A stretch of DNA of 64,000 bases, taken from Planomicrobium okeanokoites. Its GTDB lineage: Bacteria > Bacillota > Bacilli > Bacillales_A > Planococcaceae. Each line of letters begins with the position of its first letter. Position 1 is the stretch's first letter. Below, piece after piece: positions 18,038-29,133 of the stretch. The stretch is from NCBI RefSeq assembly GCF_003428875.1, contig NZ_QQRS01000001.1, positions 682,001 to 746,000 on the forward strand, in the 5' to 3' direction. The position numbers were made by a program, and so were the translations under genes. The notes beneath the pieces were generated by a model. That model had not been told where the DNA came from. It searched no databases and saw only the letters and a list, made by a program, of their open reading frames with translations.

Positions 18038-18967
18038 TTACACCTCGTCTTCTGTCGGCAGACCGAACATTTTTTCCGGTTTCATTTTCCCCTTTTTCTC
18101 CGGATGTTTCTTATACAGTGCAAAAGGGTTGTCGTTCAATGTAAAAACAAGCAATTCATTTTTCTCCAATAAAGGATGCATATCCATAACTTGCCCATTT
18201 TTCATTGCAAAAACCATTTTCGGGTCAACTTCCACTGAAGGAAAGGCGCTTAACCCATACATCAACGGTTTCAAGAAACGTCCGATAGTTCCATTTTGAG
18301 CAATCTCATCAACCTGTGCAAGCGTTAAGCAATCTGCTTGTTTAAATTTGCCTGATTCGGTTCTTGTCAATTTCGACATATGGGCGGGGTAGCCAAGAGC
18401 CTCGCCTATTTGCACGGCAAGCGTCCGGATATATGTGCCTTTGCCACATTGGATGCGGATGCGGAAATGGATATCGGTACCGGTCCATTCTGCGGCGTTG
18501 TCCAACAGCTCAATTGAGTCAATCCACGCTTTTCTGACCGGCCGCTCGACCGCTATACCGGCTCTTGCGTATTCATATAGTTTTTTGCCATTCACTTTTA
18601 CTGCAGAATACATTGGCGGAATCTGAGTAATCTCACCAGTCAGGCTATCCAATGCCGTCAGCAATTCCTGACGGGTAATTTTTTTCTCCTGCCCATTTCG
18701 TTCCACCACTTCACCAGTGGCATCTTCTGTTTCAGTCGAAAAGCCGATTGCCACTTCAGCTTCGTAGGTTTTTCCTTGATTCGTGATGTATTCCGCCACT
18801 TTTGTGGTGTTCCCTATACAAATCGGCAAAACCCCGTCCACTTCAGGATCCAGCGTGCCGGTATGGCCCACTTTTTTTGTTTTCAATATTTTACGCAATT
18901 TAAAAACACAATCATGCGAAGTCATGCCTTTTTCTTTCCACAAAGGAAGTATTCCGTTAATGGCCAT
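18038..18967 (-). CDS. truB: tRNA pseudouridine(55) synthase
   Basis: The 309-residue enzyme makes pseudouridine 55 in the T loop of tRNA. The catalytic Asp40 lies in GHTGTLDPEVDGVLP, and the GKTYEAEVAIGFSTETEDATGE region and C-terminal PUA-like extension are present. The ATG at 18967 gives MAINGILPLWKEKG; an upstream in-frame start would read through the preceding hairpin. It follows rbfA and precedes ribF. Confidence 0.96.
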   Translation of the reverse strand: MAINGILPLWKEKGMTSHDCVFKLRKILKTKKVGHTGTLDPEVDGVLPICIGNTTKVAEYITNQGKTYEAEVAIGFSTETEDATGEVVERNGQEKKITRQELLTALDSLTGEITQIPPMYSAVKVNGKKLYEYARAGIAVERPVRKAWIDSIELLDNAAEWTGTDIHFRIRIQCGKGTYIRTLAVQIGEALGYPAHMSKLTRTESGKFKQADCLTLAQVDEIAQNGTIGRFLKPLMYGLSAFPSVEVDPKMVFAMKNGQVMDMHPLLEKNELLVFTLNDNPFALYKKHPEKKGKMKPEKMFGLPTEDEV

Positions 18968-18992
18968 TTCTTTCAACCCCTTACTGATATGT

Positions 18993-19027
18993 AAAAAAGC
19001 CTGCAATCTAAGAAATAGACAGCAGGC
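18993..19027 (-). terminator. possible terminator between rbfA and truB
   Basis: A short GC stem (GCCTGC/GCAGGC) with a 17-nt loop is followed by TTTTTTAC on the minus strand. It may act as a partial terminator inside the operon. Confidence 0.55.
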
Positions 19028-19033
19028 CTGGTT

Positions 19034-19387
19034 TTATTGTTCGTCTTTCGGTTCTTTGATATCCCGCAGCAGACTGTCGATCCGATTTCCGTATGCCACT
19101 GAAGTATCGAATTCAAATGATAGTTCAGGCGTTTTGCGCAAACGGATACGCTGGCCGATTTCTGAACGGATAAATCCTTTGGATTTCGATAAGCCGAGCA
19201 ATGTCTGCTCTTTTGCAGCATCATCACCCAATACACTGATATAAACTGTCGCTTGTTGGAGATCTCCGGTAACTTCTACATCCGTTACCGTGACAAATCC
19301 GATTCGCGGATCTTTCAGCTTGCGGCTGATGATATCGCTGAGCTCTTTTTTCATTTGTTCGCCTACACGATTCGAGCGCATTGTCAT
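19034..19387 (-). CDS. rbfA: 30S ribosome-binding factor A
   Basis: The 117-residue KH-fold protein binds immature 30S subunits and helps 16S rRNA 5'-end maturation and cold adaptation. [41 protein letters not shown] is characteristic. The first ATG (19387) has GAGGTGA 7 nt upstream. It lies between ylxP and truB in the infB operon. Confidence 0.96.
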   Translation of the reverse strand: MTMRSNRVGEQMKKELSDIISRKLKDPRIGFVTVTDVEVTGDLQQATVYISVLGDDAAKEQTLLGLSKSKGFIRSEIGQRIRLRKTPELSFEFDTSVAYGNRIDSLLRDIKEPKDEQ

Positions 19388-19405
19388 TGCTTATTCACCT
19401 CGTTC

Positions 19406-19684
19406 TTACAGATATTCTTGATGATGTTCAAGACATTCCCACATCGGATTGCTCTCCAGGTAATACAGCACTTGCGCCATTTCCTTTTCAGCCATTTCTT
19501 TTGATGAAGAAACAGTGACAAAGGCCAGGCGCGTGCGCTGCCATACATTCTGATGGTCAATTTCCGCAGCGGAAATATTGAACTTTTGTTTTGAACGGGT
19601 CAGCATGCTTTTCAGCACTGCCCTTTTCTCCTTCAATGAATGCGCCGACGGTATGAAGAATTCGCATTCCATGTAAAGGATCAT
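19406..19684 (-). CDS. ylxP: DUF503 family protein YlxP
   Basis: A 92-residue protein of the YlxP/DUF503 family with the typical [22 protein letters not shown] opening and the central [18 protein letters not shown]. The molecular role is not established; its steady place between infB and rbfA links it to ribosome assembly. It starts within the infB stop (ATGA overlap). Confidence 0.92.
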   Translation of the reverse strand: MILYMECEFFIPSAHSLKEKRAVLKSMLTRSKQKFNISAAEIDHQNVWQRTRLAFVTVSSSKEMAEKEMAQVLYYLESNPMWECLEHHQEYL

Positions 19685-22005
19685 TTCCGTTCGATTTCTT
19701 CCATAACATAAGCTTCAATGATGTCGCCTTCTTTGACATCATTGAAATTCTTGACTGTGATACCGCATTCGTAGCCTTTAGCCACTTCTTTGGCGTCGTC
19801 TTTAAAGCGTTTCAATGTATCCATTTCACCTTCGAAAACAACAATTCCTTCACGGATGACACGAACTCCGCTGTCACGTGTGATTTTACCTTCAGTTACA
19901 TAACTTCCGGCAATTGTTCCGACTTTAGATACTTTGAATGTGCTGCGGACTTCCGCCTGGCCGATAACTTTCTCCTCAAATTCAGGATCGAGCAAGCCTT
20001 TCATTGCAAATTCAATTTCTTCAATTACTTTATAGATGATGCGGTGTAAACGGATGTCCACGCCTTCAGCTTCTGCTGCGCGTTTAGCATTGGCATCCGG
20101 ACGGACGTTAAATCCGATAACAATGGCATTGGATGCCGCAGCAAGGGAAATATCCGATTCCGTAATAGCACCAGCACCCGTATGGATGATTTTGACGTTG
20201 ACGCCTTCTACATCGATTTTCAGAAGTGAAGCAGCCATTGCTTCAACTGCCCCTTGCACGTCAGCTTTGACGATCAAGTTCAACTCTTTCATCTCACCTT
20301 GTTTCAATTGATCAAAAAGATTATCAAGTGTTACGCGGGTTTTCTCTGAACGTTGAACCTGCAAGGCTGAAGTAGCACGGCTTTCACCAACAGAACGGGC
20401 TGTTTTCTCGTCTTCGAATACGACAAAACGATCGCCTGCCTGTGGCACATCATTCAAACCGGTAATTTCAACCGGCATTGATGGACCCGCTTCTTTTACG
20501 CGGCGGCCAACATCCGAAACCATTGCACGGACGCGTCCAAATGTGTTGCCGACTACAATCGGATCACCGACATTTAACGTACCATCCTGTACCAGAAGTG
20601 TGGCAACTGAACCGCGGCCTTTATCAAGCTCAGCTTCAATAACTGTGCCGATAGCGCGGCGTGATGGGTTGGCTTTCAATTCCCCTACTTCAGAAACAAG
20701 CAGAATCATTTCAAGCAATGTATCGATGCCTTCACCTTTTAACGCTGAAAGTGGAACAAAGATCGTATCTCCGCCCCATGCTTCCGGAACAAGACCGTGT
20801 TCAGTCAATTCCTGCATAACGCGATCAGGGTTGGCACTTGGCTTATCCATTTTGTTGACTGCAATGATGATTGGAACTTCAGCAGCTTTGGCATGGTTGA
20901 TCGCTTCAACTGTCTGCGGCATTACACCATCATCAGCTGCAACAACGATAATAGCCAAATCCGTCACTTTCGCTCCGCGTGCACGCATTGTCGTAAATGC
21001 TGCGTGACCAGGCGTATCAAGGAAAGTGATTTTCTTGCCGTCTTCAACTACTTGATAAGCGCCGATATGCTGTGTAATCCCGCCTGCTTCTCCTGCCGTC
21101 ACTTTCGTGTGGCGGATCGAATCAAGCAGAGTTGTTTTACCATGATCGACGTGTCCCATGATTGTCACTACTGGTGGACGTTCTTCGTTCAGCGTTTCAT
21201 CTTCCGGTTCGAAGTAGACTTCCAGGTCAGTTTTATCAACCAGGATTTCTTCTTCCACTTCCACTTCATACTCCGCACAGATCAATTCAATCGCATCTTT
21301 ATCAAGCTCCTGGTTAATGGTAGCCATTACACCAAGCATGAATAATTTTTTGATGATTTCAGATGGTTCACGGCCTAATTTTTTCGCCAATTCGCCAACT
21401 GTCAATGATTCTGTAAAAGTGATTTTCGCCGGTAATTCTTTCTCTTTTTTAGGCATCGGCGGCAGTGGGTTCACTGGACGCTGCTGTTTGCCTTTTCTAT
21501 TGCGGTTCTGGCCACCGCGGCCTGGACCGCCGCCACCCGGACGGTTGGAATTGCGCTGTCCTGGTCCTGCTGTCGGTTTTGCAGCTTTAGGTGTGAAGTT
21601 AGACCCTGTTTTTGCCGGAGCTGCATTTCTTTGGCCGTTGCCTTGCGAACGCGATTGCCCCTGGCTTGGTGCAGCCGCTGGACGTGACTGTCCAGGACGT
21701 TGTCCCTGCCCAGATGGACGTGAGCCGTTTTGTCCGCCTTGCGGACGTGATTGGCCTTGGCCAGACGGACGCGAACCTTGTCCTTGCGAACGGTTCTGTC
21801 CTTGGTTTTGTGGTTTAGTTGGAGCTGGTGCTGTTGAAGCGGATGAAGATTTCTTGTAAATGCCGTCCAATTTTGAAACAGCGTTGTCCTCTAGTGTCGA
21901 CATATGATTAGTTACTGAAATATCCATTTTTGATAATTGCTGGATGATCTCTTTACTTGGTTTATCTACTTTTTTCGCGTATTCATGTACTCGAATTTTG
22001 GTCAT
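19681..22005 (-). CDS. infB: translation initiation factor IF-2
   Basis: The 774-residue GTPase brings fMet-tRNA to the 30S subunit. An IF2_N domain at the start ([19 protein letters not shown]) is followed by a long low-complexity tract rich in Gln, Gly, Arg, Ser and Pro (about 60-185) and a second IF2_N domain ([21 protein letters not shown]). The G domain has GHVDHGKT (about 284-291), DTPGH and NKMDK. Domains II, III and the tRNA-binding C-terminus complete it. The ATG at 22005 has GGGGGTGAG upstream; the longer frame starts in that ribosome site. Confidence 0.97.
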   Translation of the reverse strand: MTKIRVHEYAKKVDKPSKEIIQQLSKMDISVTNHMSTLEDNAVSKLDGIYKKSSSASTAPAPTKPQNQGQNRSQGQGSRPSGQGQSRPQGGQNGSRPSGQGQRPGQSRPAAAPSQGQSRSQGNGQRNAAPAKTGSNFTPKAAKPTAGPGQRNSNRPGGGGPGRGGQNRNRKGKQQRPVNPLPPMPKKEKELPAKITFTESLTVGELAKKLGREPSEIIKKLFMLGVMATINQELDKDAIELICAEYEVEVEEEILVDKTDLEVYFEPEDETLNEERPPVVTIMGHVDHGKTTLLDSIRHTKVTAGEAGGITQHIGAYQVVEDGKKITFLDTPGHAAFTTMRARGAKVTDLAIIVVAADDGVMPQTVEAINHAKAAEVPIIIAVNKMDKPSANPDRVMQELTEHGLVPEAWGGDTIFVPLSALKGEGIDTLLEMILLVSEVGELKANPSRRAIGTVIEAELDKGRGSVATLLVQDGTLNVGDPIVVGNTFGRVRAMVSDVGRRVKEAGPSMPVEITGLNDVPQAGDRFVVFEDEKTARSVGESRATSALQVQRSEKTRVTLDNLFDQLKQGEMKELNLIVKADVQGAVEAMAASLLKIDVEGVNVKIIHTGAGAITESDISLAAASNAIVIGFNVRPDANAKRAAEAEGVDIRLHRIIYKVIEEIEFAMKGLLDPEFEEKVIGQAEVRSTFKVSKVGTIAGSYVTEGKITRDSGVRVIREGIVVFEGEMDTLKRFKDDAKEVAKGYECGITVKNFNDVKEGDIIEAYVMEEIERK

Positions 22006-22009
22006 CTGC

Positions 22010-22330
22010 TCACCCCCGGTTATTTTCATCGAACAAGCTTTTCAGTTTTTTGGCGAAACCTGCATCGGTGATCGCCATAACTACACGCTCTTCTTTGCCG
22101 ACTGCATGCCCAATTTCGAAACGGGTTCCGAAAATTTGCAGGTCGACTTTATAATAGCTGCATTTATCCTGCAGTTTTTTCATTGTGTTTTCCGAAGCGT
22201 CTTCCGCCAGCAACACCAATTTCGCATTGCCTTTGCGCACTTCATTGATTGTCAGTTCTTCTCCTGTAATCGTCATTCTTGCTCTTGTCGCAAGCCCGAG
22301 GATTTGCAGGATTTTCTGTTTTGTTTCCAT
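22010..22330 (-). CDS. ylxQ: L7Ae-like K-turn RNA-binding protein YlxQ
   Basis: A 106-residue member of the L7Ae/L30e/Gadd45 ribosomal family, with [40 protein letters not shown]. It probably binds kink-turn RNA; its target is not settled. It starts 1 nt after the rnpM stop and ends 4 nt before infB. Confidence 0.93.
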   Translation of the reverse strand: METKQKILQILGLATRARMTITGEELTINEVRKGNAKLVLLAEDASENTMKKLQDKCSYYKVDLQIFGTRFEIGHAVGKEERVVMAITDAGFAKKLKSLFDENNRG

Positions 22331-22331
22331 T

Positions 22332-22610
22332 TTACTTCAACTGCTCTCTTAGAATGACCCGCAGCAATTCTTCATATATCTCCTCTGGCACTTTGACTTC
22401 CAATTGGTTGTCGAGCACCTTTTTCTTTTTGGCCGCCGCAACAGCTGCCTCAGATTTGGAAACATAAGCTCCTCGCCCTGATTTTTTACCGGTCAGATCG
22501 ACGCTCACTTCGCCTTCCTTGGAACGCACGACACGGATCATTTCTTTTTTAGGATGCATCTCGCCTGTTGCTACACACTTCCTGAGTGGAATTTTCTTCT
22601 GCAGAGCCAA
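22332..22610 (-). CDS. rnpM: RNase P modulator RnpM (YlxR)
   Basis: A 92-residue DUF448 protein with IPLRKCVATGEMHPKKEMIRVVRSKEG and the GRGAYV signature. The B. subtilis homologue was reported to bind RNase P RNA and modulate its activity; the same role is inferred here. The start is TTG, with AAGGTGA upstream, and no ATG is available. It lies between nusA and ylxQ, as usual. Confidence 0.92.
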   Translation of the reverse strand: MALQKKIPLRKCVATGEMHPKKEMIRVVRSKEGEVSVDLTGKKSGRGAYVSKSEAAVAAAKKKKVLDNQLEVKVPEEIYEELLRVILREQLK

Positions 22611-22630
22611 CGGACATCACCTTATCTTTC

Positions 22631-23758
22631 TTATTCTTTTTCGTCGTAGAAATCGAAATCATCGGTTTCATCACCGGACTCAACCAGTTCGATGTCAGCA
22701 TCCGGATTAGGATAAATGCCCATCTCACGGGCATCTGTCTCACTCTTGATGTCAATTTTCCATCCAGTCAATTTGGCAGCAAGACGTGCATTCTGTCCGC
22801 GTTTGCCGATTGCCAGTGATAATTGATAGTCAGGCACGACAACTGTCGTAGACTTCTCTTCTTCATTTACCTGGACATCAAGCACTTTTGAAGGGCTGAG
22901 TGCATTGGCTACAAATATCACCGGCTCCTCTGACCATTCAACGATATCGATTTTTTCGCCGCTGAGTTCATTGACGATAGTCTGTACACGTGCCCCTTTT
23001 GAACCGACACATGAACCTACCGGATCAATATCTTCACGGTGAGCCATTACAGAGATCTTCGAACGATCTCCTGCTTCGCGGGCAATCGATTTGATTTCAA
23101 CAATGCCGTCATAGATTTCAGGCACTTCAGTTTCAAACAATCTGCGCAATAAACCCGGATGTGTTCGTGATACAAACACCTGAGGTCCGCGTGTAGTCCG
23201 CTCAACCTTGGTAATATAGACCTTGATGCGATCATGCGGCTGATATGACTCATTCGGCATCTGCTCAGTCTGCGGAAGGACCGCTTCAACTTTACCAAGG
23301 CCGACATACAGGTTGCGGGCATCCATGCGTTCAACAATACCGTTGACGATGTCATCTGCGCGATCGACAAACTCTTCAAAAACAAGACCTCGCTCAGCTT
23401 CACGCACACGCTGGGTAACTACTTGCTTGGCTGTCTGAGCAGCGATACGGCCAAAGTTGCGCGGCGTCACTTCTTCTTCCACGACATCCCCGACTTCATA
23501 TGCAGGATTGATGGCATGAGCGTCTTCCAAAGATATCTGCAGACGATCGTCTTCCACTTCCTCGACGACATCTTTCCTGGAATAGACAAGCATCGTTCCC
23601 GTATTAAGATTCAAATCCACACGGACGTTCTGCGCTTGATTGAAATTGCGTTTGTATGCAGTCACTAATGCCGCTTCTATCGCTTCGATCAAGACATCAC
23701 GCGAAATACCTTTTTGTTTCTCCAATGCCTCTAAAGCATTCAATAACTCACTGCTCAT
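22631..23758 (-). CDS. nusA: transcription termination/antitermination factor NusA
   Basis: The 375-residue RNA polymerase-binding factor controls pausing and intrinsic termination. An N-terminal polymerase-binding domain (about 1-125) is followed by an S1 domain ([25 protein letters not shown]) and two KH domains (GACVGSKG-like [11 protein letters not shown] and [24 protein letters not shown]). It lacks the extra C-terminal acidic repeats of E. coli NusA, as is normal in Firmicutes. A promoter and terminator-like hairpin ahead of rimP may give autoregulation. Confidence 0.97.
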   Translation of the reverse strand: MSSELLNALEALEKQKGISRDVLIEAIEAALVTAYKRNFNQAQNVRVDLNLNTGTMLVYSRKDVVEEVEDDRLQISLEDAHAINPAYEVGDVVEEEVTPRNFGRIAAQTAKQVVTQRVREAERGLVFEEFVDRADDIVNGIVERMDARNLYVGLGKVEAVLPQTEQMPNESYQPHDRIKVYITKVERTTRGPQVFVSRTHPGLLRRLFETEVPEIYDGIVEIKSIAREAGDRSKISVMAHREDIDPVGSCVGSKGARVQTIVNELSGEKIDIVEWSEEPVIFVANALSPSKVLDVQVNEEEKSTTVVVPDYQLSLAIGKRGQNARLAAKLTGWKIDIKSETDAREMGIYPNPDADIELVESGDETDDFDFYDEKE

Positions 23759-23777
23759 TTTTTATTCACTCCTAGGT

Positions 23778-24266
23778 TCATCGATCAGGTTTTGCTGAAA
23801 AATCAATTGCGAGACGGATTACAGCAATTTTCTGCCTTGGTATCACGATTGTTTTTCTGCGGGTTTTGATTTTAACTTCAATTTGGACTTCTTCATCAGT
23901 ATACGATTGCAGATAACCTTCAAACTCTTTTGCATCCAAAATCGGCTCATAAGTTTTGATATAGATGAATTTACTGATAGCATTCTCAAAATCTTTTTCT
24001 TTCTTCAATGGGCGCTCTGCTCCCGGCGAAGATACTTCAAGGAAATAGTTCTGCTCAATCGGATCCAGTTCATCCAAAATTTCACTCAATCGTTCGCTGA
24101 CCAGCGCGCATTGATCAATATCGATCGGCGCATCCGGATTGTCCACGTAGACGCGCAAAAACCAGCTGCGGCCTTCTTTGACAAATTCCACATCAACCAG
24201 TTCAAGATTCAGCTGATCTGTAATGGGCTTTGTGATTTCTTCTATTTGTTCTGTAATTTTGCTCAT
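23778..24266 (-). CDS. rimP: ribosome maturation factor RimP
   Basis: The 162-residue protein is needed for 30S assembly. VDVEFVKEGRSWFLRVYVDNPDAPIDIDQCALVSE and LEVSSPGAERPLKKEKDF are diagnostic. The ATG at 24266 has GGGAGG 5 nt upstream, whereas the longer reading would start before that site. It heads the rimP-nusA-rnpM-ylxQ-infB-ylxP-rbfA operon. Confidence 0.95.
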   Translation of the reverse strand: MSKITEQIEEITKPITDQLNLELVDVEFVKEGRSWFLRVYVDNPDAPIDIDQCALVSERLSEILDELDPIEQNYFLEVSSPGAERPLKKEKDFENAISKFIYIKTYEPILDAKEFEGYLQSYTDEEVQIEVKIKTRRKTIVIPRQKIAVIRLAIDFSAKPDR

Positions 24267-24310
24267 ACATGCCTCCCGCAATTCAAAGTTTCATTTTATG
24301 TCATTACAAA

Positions 24311-24342
24311 CAGAAAAGAGCGGGAGAACCCACTCTTCTGCG
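24311..24342 (-). terminator. terminator/attenuator between polC and rimP
   Basis: On the minus strand AGAGTGGG-TTCT-CCCGCTCT is followed by an interrupted T tract (TTTTCTGTTT). It lies downstream of the promoter at 24370-24398, so it is in the rimP leader as well as beyond polC. The imperfect stem and broken T tract suit factor-assisted (NusA-type) termination. Confidence 0.7.
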
Positions 24343-24369
24343 ACAGAGCTATCAGTAAATGTTACTACA

Positions 24370-24398
24370 ATAATACCATGATTGGCACACCAGTGCAA
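24370..24398 (-). promoter_or_regulatory. sigma-A-like promoter of the rimP-nusA-infB operon
   Basis: TTGCAC and TATTAT are separated by 17 bp on the minus strand, starting 5 bp past the polC stop. The predicted leader runs about 95 nt to the rimP start and includes the hairpin at 24311-24342. Confidence 0.65.
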
Positions 24399-24402
24399 CT
24401 GA

Positions 24403-27400
24403 CTAGAACAGCGACAGCTGGTTGGCTTCAGGCATTCCTTCAAGACATCCGTGATCATCCATGTATTCAATGATGGTTTTGGAAACCCGTCCACGCTGCT
24501 GAAGGTCTTCTTTCGAAAGGAACGTCCCTTGCTGGCGTGCAGCAACAATCGATTTGGCTGCGTTCGTTCCGAGGCCAGGGATGGCATTGAATGGCGGGAT
24601 CAGCGTATTGCCGTCGATGATGAATTCATCGGCCTCAGATTTATAGAGGTCCACTTTCTGGAACTTGTAACCGCGTTCGGTCATCTCAAGCGCAAGTTCC
24701 ATGACCGTCAATAAGTTCTTCTCTTTTGTTGATGCTTCCAGCCCTTTGGCATTGATGTCAGCAATCACTGAACGGATTGCATGGGAACCTTTAGCCATCG
24801 CATTGACATCGAAATCTTCCGCGCGGACTGTAAAGTAAGCCGCATAATAAAGAATCGGGAAATGCACTTTGAAATATGCGATTCTGACTGCCATTAGAAC
24901 ATAAGCGGCAGCGTGGGCTTTCGGGAACATGTATTTGATCTTCTTACATGATTCGATGTACCAGTTCGGAACACCTTCTTCTTTCATCGCCGCTTCAAAT
25001 TCCGGCGTCAGTCCTTTACCTTTACGGACTGCTTCCATTATCTTGAATGCCATCGACGATTCGAGTCCCTGGTATATCAGGTAAACCATGATATCATCAC
25101 GGCAGCCGATTACATCCGACAATTGGCATGTACCGTTTTTGATCAATTCCTGTGCGTTACTCAGCCATACGTCCGTTCCGTGCGACAGGCCTGATATCTG
25201 TACTAGCTCAGAAAAAGTCGTCGGTTTCGTTTCTTCAAGCATTTGACGCACAAAGCGGGTACCGAATTCAGGTATGCCGTAGGTCGCAGTTTTGCACCCG
25301 ATCTGTTCTTCCGTAACACCGAGCGATTCAGTGCCGGAGAAAATCTTCATCACTTCAGGATCGTCGGTCGGTATCGTTTTCGGATCGATACCGGATAAAT
25401 CCTGCAACATACGGATAACGGTCGGATCATCGTGACCGAGAATATCCAGCTTCAATAAATTATCATGGATCGAATGGAAGTCGAAATGCGTCGTTTTCCA
25501 TTCCGAATCCTGGGCATCCGCAGGGAATTGAATGGGAGAGAAATCATAGATATCCATGTAATCCGGCACTACGATAATTCCACCCGGATGCTGTCCGGTG
25601 CTTCGTTTTACGCCTGTACAGCCTTGGACGAGACGGTCAATCTCCGCCCCGCGTATGGTCATATCCCGGTCATTGGCATATCCGCGCACATAACCGTAAG
25701 CTGTTTTCTCAGCAACGGTCCCGATTGTTCCTGCACGGAAAACATTGTCTTCCCCGAATAATTCCTTGGTGTAATTGTGGGCTTTCGCTTGATACTCACC
25801 ACTGAAGTTCAAATCAATATCCGGTACTTTATCGCCTTTAAAGCCGAGAAACGTTTCAAATGGAATATCCTGTCCTTCTTTTTTATAAGGAATATCGCAA
25901 TCCGGACAGTTTTTGTCTTCAAGGTCAAATCCTGAGCCGACAGAACCATCGTCGAAGAACTCGGATTTTTGGCATTTAGTGCAGATGTAATGCGGCGGCA
26001 ATGGATTCACTTCTGTGATTTCCGTAAGTGTCGCCACTAAAGAAGAACCGACAGATCCACGTGAACCGACCAGATAGCCATCATCCAGAGATTTTTTAAC
26101 AAGTTTATGTGAAATCAGGTAAATAACCGCGAAACCGTGTCCGATGATTGATTTTAATTCCTTTTCAATGCGTGCTTCGACGATTTCAGGCAGCTGTTCG
26201 CCATAGATGCTTCGCGCCATATTGTAGCTAAGCTCTCTGACTTCTTCATCTGCCCCTTCAATTTTAGGTGTGTAAAGATCGTCTTTGATCGGTTTGACTG
26301 TGTCGATCATGTCGGCAATTTTATTGGAATTCTCCACTACGATCTGCTTAGCCGTCTCTTCTCCCAAAAAGTCGAAAGCGTCGAGCATTTCATTGGTCGT
26401 GCGGAAATGGACTTTCGGAAGCTTCGTCCGGTTCAACGGATTGGCGCCGCCTTGCGATCCGATCAGCACCTGACGGTAGATTGCGTCATTCTCATCCAGG
26501 TAATGGACGTTTCCTGTTGCAACCAGAGGGATTCCCAGTTTTTTGCTGACTTTCACCAGTTTTCGGATGATATCTTCCAGATTCCATTCATCACGGATCA
26601 TTTCACGTTCGATCAGTGGTGCATAAATGTCTTTCGGATGGACCTCCAGATAATCATAGAACTGAGCGGTCCGTTCCACTTCTTCCATCGACTTCTGCAT
26701 AACCGCTTCAAAAACCTCCCCTTTATCGCAGCCGGAGCCGACAAGAAGCCCTTCACGGTGTTTCTGCAGAAGCGAGCGCGGAATCCGTGGCACACGGTAG
26801 AAATAATTGATATGGGAAGCGGATACCAGCTTGAACAGATTTTTCAACCCCGCGTCGTTTTGTGCCAATAAAGTTACATGAGTCGGCCGTGAGCGCTTAT
26901 AAGCATCACCGGCTCCTACATAATTATTGAGTTCATCATGATAAAGAATCCCTTTTTGATGAGCTTCCTTCAATAGATGTGTCAGCAAATACGATGTTGC
27001 TTCCGTATCGTAGATCGCACGGTGATGCTGGGTGAGTTCAATGCCGAATTTCTTCGCCAGTGTATTCAACCGGTGATTCTTCAATTCGGGGTGGAGCATA
27101 CGCGCCAATTCCAGCGTGTCGATTGTGGCATGCTTTTTGTCGATGCCGTATTTTTTATAGGCGACATACAAAAAGCCCATATCGAACGAGGCGTTGTGGG
27201 CAACCATTATATGATCCCCTGCCCATTCATGGTAATTGCGGATCACTTCTTCCACTTCCGGCGCGTCTTTCACCATATCATCAGTGATGCCGGTCAAATC
27301 GATCGTCGTATCCGATAATGGATGATGCGGATTCGCAAAGCTTTCGAATTTATCGATGATTTGCCCGCCTTTGATCTTTACAGCTGCAAGCTCGATAATC

Positions 27401-28710
27401 GTATCGTATACCGCGGATAACCCCGTCGTCTCCAAGTCGAACACCACAAAAGTTTCTTCTTCAAGCAGCGCATGCCGTTCTTCAAACGCAATCGGCACAC
27501 CATCATCAACCAGGTTCGCTTCCAACCCGAATATCGCTTTGATGCCATGTTTTTTGCTGGCGGCATATGCGTCCGGGAAAGACTGCACCCCCGCATGGTC
27601 TGTAATAGCAATGGCGGGATGGCCCCATTTCGCAGCCTGTCCCACAAGTGCGTCCACAGATGACACTGCATCCATCTGGCTCATCGGTGTATGGAGATGC
27701 AGTTCCACCCGTTTCTCGGAAGCTGTATCCTGGCGCAATTGCGGCTTCACTTCCACCATATCCTGCGCCATCATGACCAGGTCGCGGACAAACGTATCCA
27801 TCTGGATGGAACCACGGGCTTTCAGCCACATGCCTTTTTTAATGTTCTTCATCAATTCGGCGTCTTCTTTGTCACGGGAGAACATTTTCACAAGAAGTGA
27901 ATCTGTATAATCCGTAATTTTCACCGTCAAAAGGGAACGGCCGCTGCGCAATTCACGCACTTCAGCATCAAACACGTAGCCTTCAACAGTAATCCGCCGT
28001 TCTTCATCAATGATGGACTGGATTTCAGCGATCGGTTCATCCGGCTTGATATTGCTGCCCATCTGGAATGGACCTGCTGGTGCACCGTTCTCTTTCCGGT
28101 CCGTCTCTCTCTTCTTCATATCAGATAAAGCTTTTTTGGCCATCTCTTCTTCCTCAGCTCGGCGTTCTTCCATGAAAGCTTCGTGCGCAGCCTGCTGATC
28201 GTCTTCAGTCAATTGAAAGTCGATAGCAATTCTGGGGAAGCCGAATTGCTGGTATACATTGGCCAATTTATCCGTGTATTTGGATTTGAGCGCCATCATT
28301 TCATGTTCATGACCACAATTCAGCATCATTTTATTGCCGTTCCACTGGGGAGCTTGTCCCAGCAAACGTTCACGGAGCGGTGGGGCCATATCAGCCAATT
28401 CATCAACAGCGTAGCGCCAATAGGCTGAAATCAATTCAGTGTCTGTCTGGGCATCATCCGTTATGATTGTCAGCTGCACAGCTGCAATCGGAGAAAAGGT
28501 GGAATGCAACCGCTCTTTTAATAACAGGAACAGCTTTATCGGCAGTACTTTTTGAAGTTTCACTGTAAAGCGCCAGGTCCGTTCTTTCTTATGGACCGTC
28601 ATCCGTGTCAATTCAGCCTCCTCGAAAAAAGGCATATGTACGTCATCTGTCAAATCGAGATGCTGAAGAAGTAGCTTTAAACGCATCTTAGGATCTTGCT
28701 GGTTTGTCAT
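24403..28710 (-). CDS. polC: DNA polymerase III alpha subunit, PolC type
   Basis: The 1435-residue Gram-positive replicase. It has an N-terminal tau-binding region, an OB domain (about 235-320), a PHP domain ([17 protein letters not shown] onward) split by a DnaQ-type proofreading exonuclease (VVFDLETTG, about residue 423), a zinc site (CTKCQKSEF and CPDCDIPY), and the polymerase core with catalytic PDIDLNFSG (about residue 965) and ATGIP-like [13 protein letters not shown] with GAAGGGGA upstream. A repeat-filled 660-bp gap separates it from proS, next to which it normally lies. Confidence 0.97.
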   Translation of the reverse strand: MTNQQDPKMRLKLLLQHLDLTDDVHMPFFEEAELTRMTVHKKERTWRFTVKLQKVLPIKLFLLLKERLHSTFSPIAAVQLTIITDDAQTDTELISAYWRYAVDELADMAPPLRERLLGQAPQWNGNKMMLNCGHEHEMMALKSKYTDKLANVYQQFGFPRIAIDFQLTEDDQQAAHEAFMEERRAEEEEMAKKALSDMKKRETDRKENGAPAGPFQMGSNIKPDEPIAEIQSIIDEERRITVEGYVFDAEVRELRSGRSLLTVKITDYTDSLLVKMFSRDKEDAELMKNIKKGMWLKARGSIQMDTFVRDLVMMAQDMVEVKPQLRQDTASEKRVELHLHTPMSQMDAVSSVDALVGQAAKWGHPAIAITDHAGVQSFPDAYAASKKHGIKAIFGLEANLVDDGVPIAFEERHALLEEETFVVFDLETTGLSAVYDTIIELAAVKIKGGQIIDKFESFANPHHPLSDTTIDLTGITDDMVKDAPEVEEVIRNYHEWAGDHIMVAHNASFDMGFLYVAYKKYGIDKKHATIDTLELARMLHPELKNHRLNTLAKKFGIELTQHHRAIYDTEATSYLLTHLLKEAHQKGILYHDELNNYVGAGDAYKRSRPTHVTLLAQNDAGLKNLFKLVSASHINYFYRVPRIPRSLLQKHREGLLVGSGCDKGEVFEAVMQKSMEEVERTAQFYDYLEVHPKDIYAPLIEREMIRDEWNLEDIIRKLVKVSKKLGIPLVATGNVHYLDENDAIYRQVLIGSQGGANPLNRTKLPKVHFRTTNEMLDAFDFLGEETAKQIVVENSNKIADMIDTVKPIKDDLYTPKIEGADEEVRELSYNMARSIYGEQLPEIVEARIEKELKSIIGHGFAVIYLISHKLVKKSLDDGYLVGSRGSVGSSLVATLTEITEVNPLPPHYICTKCQKSEFFDDGSVGSGFDLEDKNCPDCDIPYKKEGQDIPFETFLGFKGDKVPDIDLNFSGEYQAKAHNYTKELFGEDNVFRAGTIGTVAEKTAYGYVRGYANDRDMTIRGAEIDRLVQGCTGVKRSTGQHPGGIIVVPDYMDIYDFSPIQFPADAQDSEWKTTHFDFHSIHDNLLKLDILGHDDPTVIRMLQDLSGIDPKTIPTDDPEVMKIFSGTESLGVTEEQIGCKTATYGIPEFGTRFVRQMLEETKPTTFSELVQISGLSHGTDVWLSNAQELIKNGTCQLSDVIGCRDDIMVYLIYQGLESSMAFKIMEAVRKGKGLTPEFEAAMKEEGVPNWYIESCKKIKYMFPKAHAAAYVLMAVRIAYFKVHFPILYYAAYFTVRAEDFDVNAMAKGSHAIRSVIADINAKGLEASTKEKNLLTVMELALEMTERGYKFQKVDLYKSEADEFIIDGNTLIPPFNAIPGLGTNAAKSIVAARQQGTFLSKEDLQQRGRVSKTIIEYMDDHGCLEGMPEANQLSLF

Positions 28711-28851
28711 AACTATCCCCTTCGCTCTTATATTAATAAAACCGGTTATACCGGATGTCTAGAAACTGTCGACTTCTTCAATCATTGCGCTCTAGGCGGA
28801 AGCTTTCCGCGGGGAGCGGCCTGAGCCTCCTCGTGCGCTTCGAAAACCGTA

Positions 28852-28884
28852 TGCTCCTGCAGCGTTCCACGCTTCGTCGCAAAG
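28852..28884 (-). repeat. module D, reversed copy
   Basis: The reverse complement reads CTTTGCGACGAAGCG and ends CTGCAGGAGC, matching the forward copies at 1829, 28985, 38777 and 39093 apart from a few internal changes. Confidence 0.7.
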
Positions 28885-28984
28885 GTTCGACCGAATGAAG
28901 TTCGGCCAAACCTTCCCTGCGGGGTCTCAGGACTCGCTCTTTTTCCCGCAGGAAAGACATTGACCGAAGCTTGCGAGGGCAAGT

Positions 28985-29018
28985 CTTTGCGACGAAGCAG
29001 CGAAGCGATGCAGGAGCA
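28985..29018 (+). repeat. module D, forward copy
   Basis: CTTTGCGACGAAGCAGCG followed by AAGCGATGCAGGAGCA. With the reversed copy 100 bp to the left it forms arms of the family A palindrome. Confidence 0.7.
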
Positions 29019-29133
29019 CATCTTTGCCCTTCACCGCCTAGCGCTCCATTCTGGTTTCATGTAGAAGCATTATGAATATCTTTTTACCTGTTATAAATTA
29101 ATTATGCAACTCCATTTAGAGAAGGCTAACAGA

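Larger units (their letters stand above)
28757..29065. repeat. 309-bp composite palindromic repeat, family A
   Basis: The left end reads GTCTAGAAAC and the right end GGTTTCATGTAGA, so the ends are inverted. Inside, GCGCTCTAGGCGG (28788-28800) pairs with CCGCCTAGCGC. CTTTCCGCGGG (about 28803-28813) pairs with CCCGCAGGAAAG (about 28946-28957). GAGCGGCCTGAGCC pairs with GGTCTCAGGACTCGCTC. The core holds a reversed copy of module D (28852-28884) and a GGTT...CCGAA/TTCGG...AACC hairpin (28884-28912); a forward copy of D is at 28985-29018. The overall plan is a nested palindrome like known Bacillaceae intergenic repeats. Confidence 0.8.

Noticed and set aside
21500-21830. Periodic sequence considered as a CRISPR-like or tandem repeat array
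   Set aside because: It is the in-frame Gln/Gly/Arg-rich coding tract of IF-2, with irregular unit length and no spacers.
21317-21859. A 180-codon plus-strand frame rich in Pro, Cys and Gly
   Set aside because: It is antisense to the low-complexity linker of infB and mirrors its codon bias.
28778-29021. Minus-strand open frames of 60-80 codons between proS and polC
   Set aside because: They lie in the palindromic repeat block, overlap each other in different frames and have no ribosome site or family resemblance.
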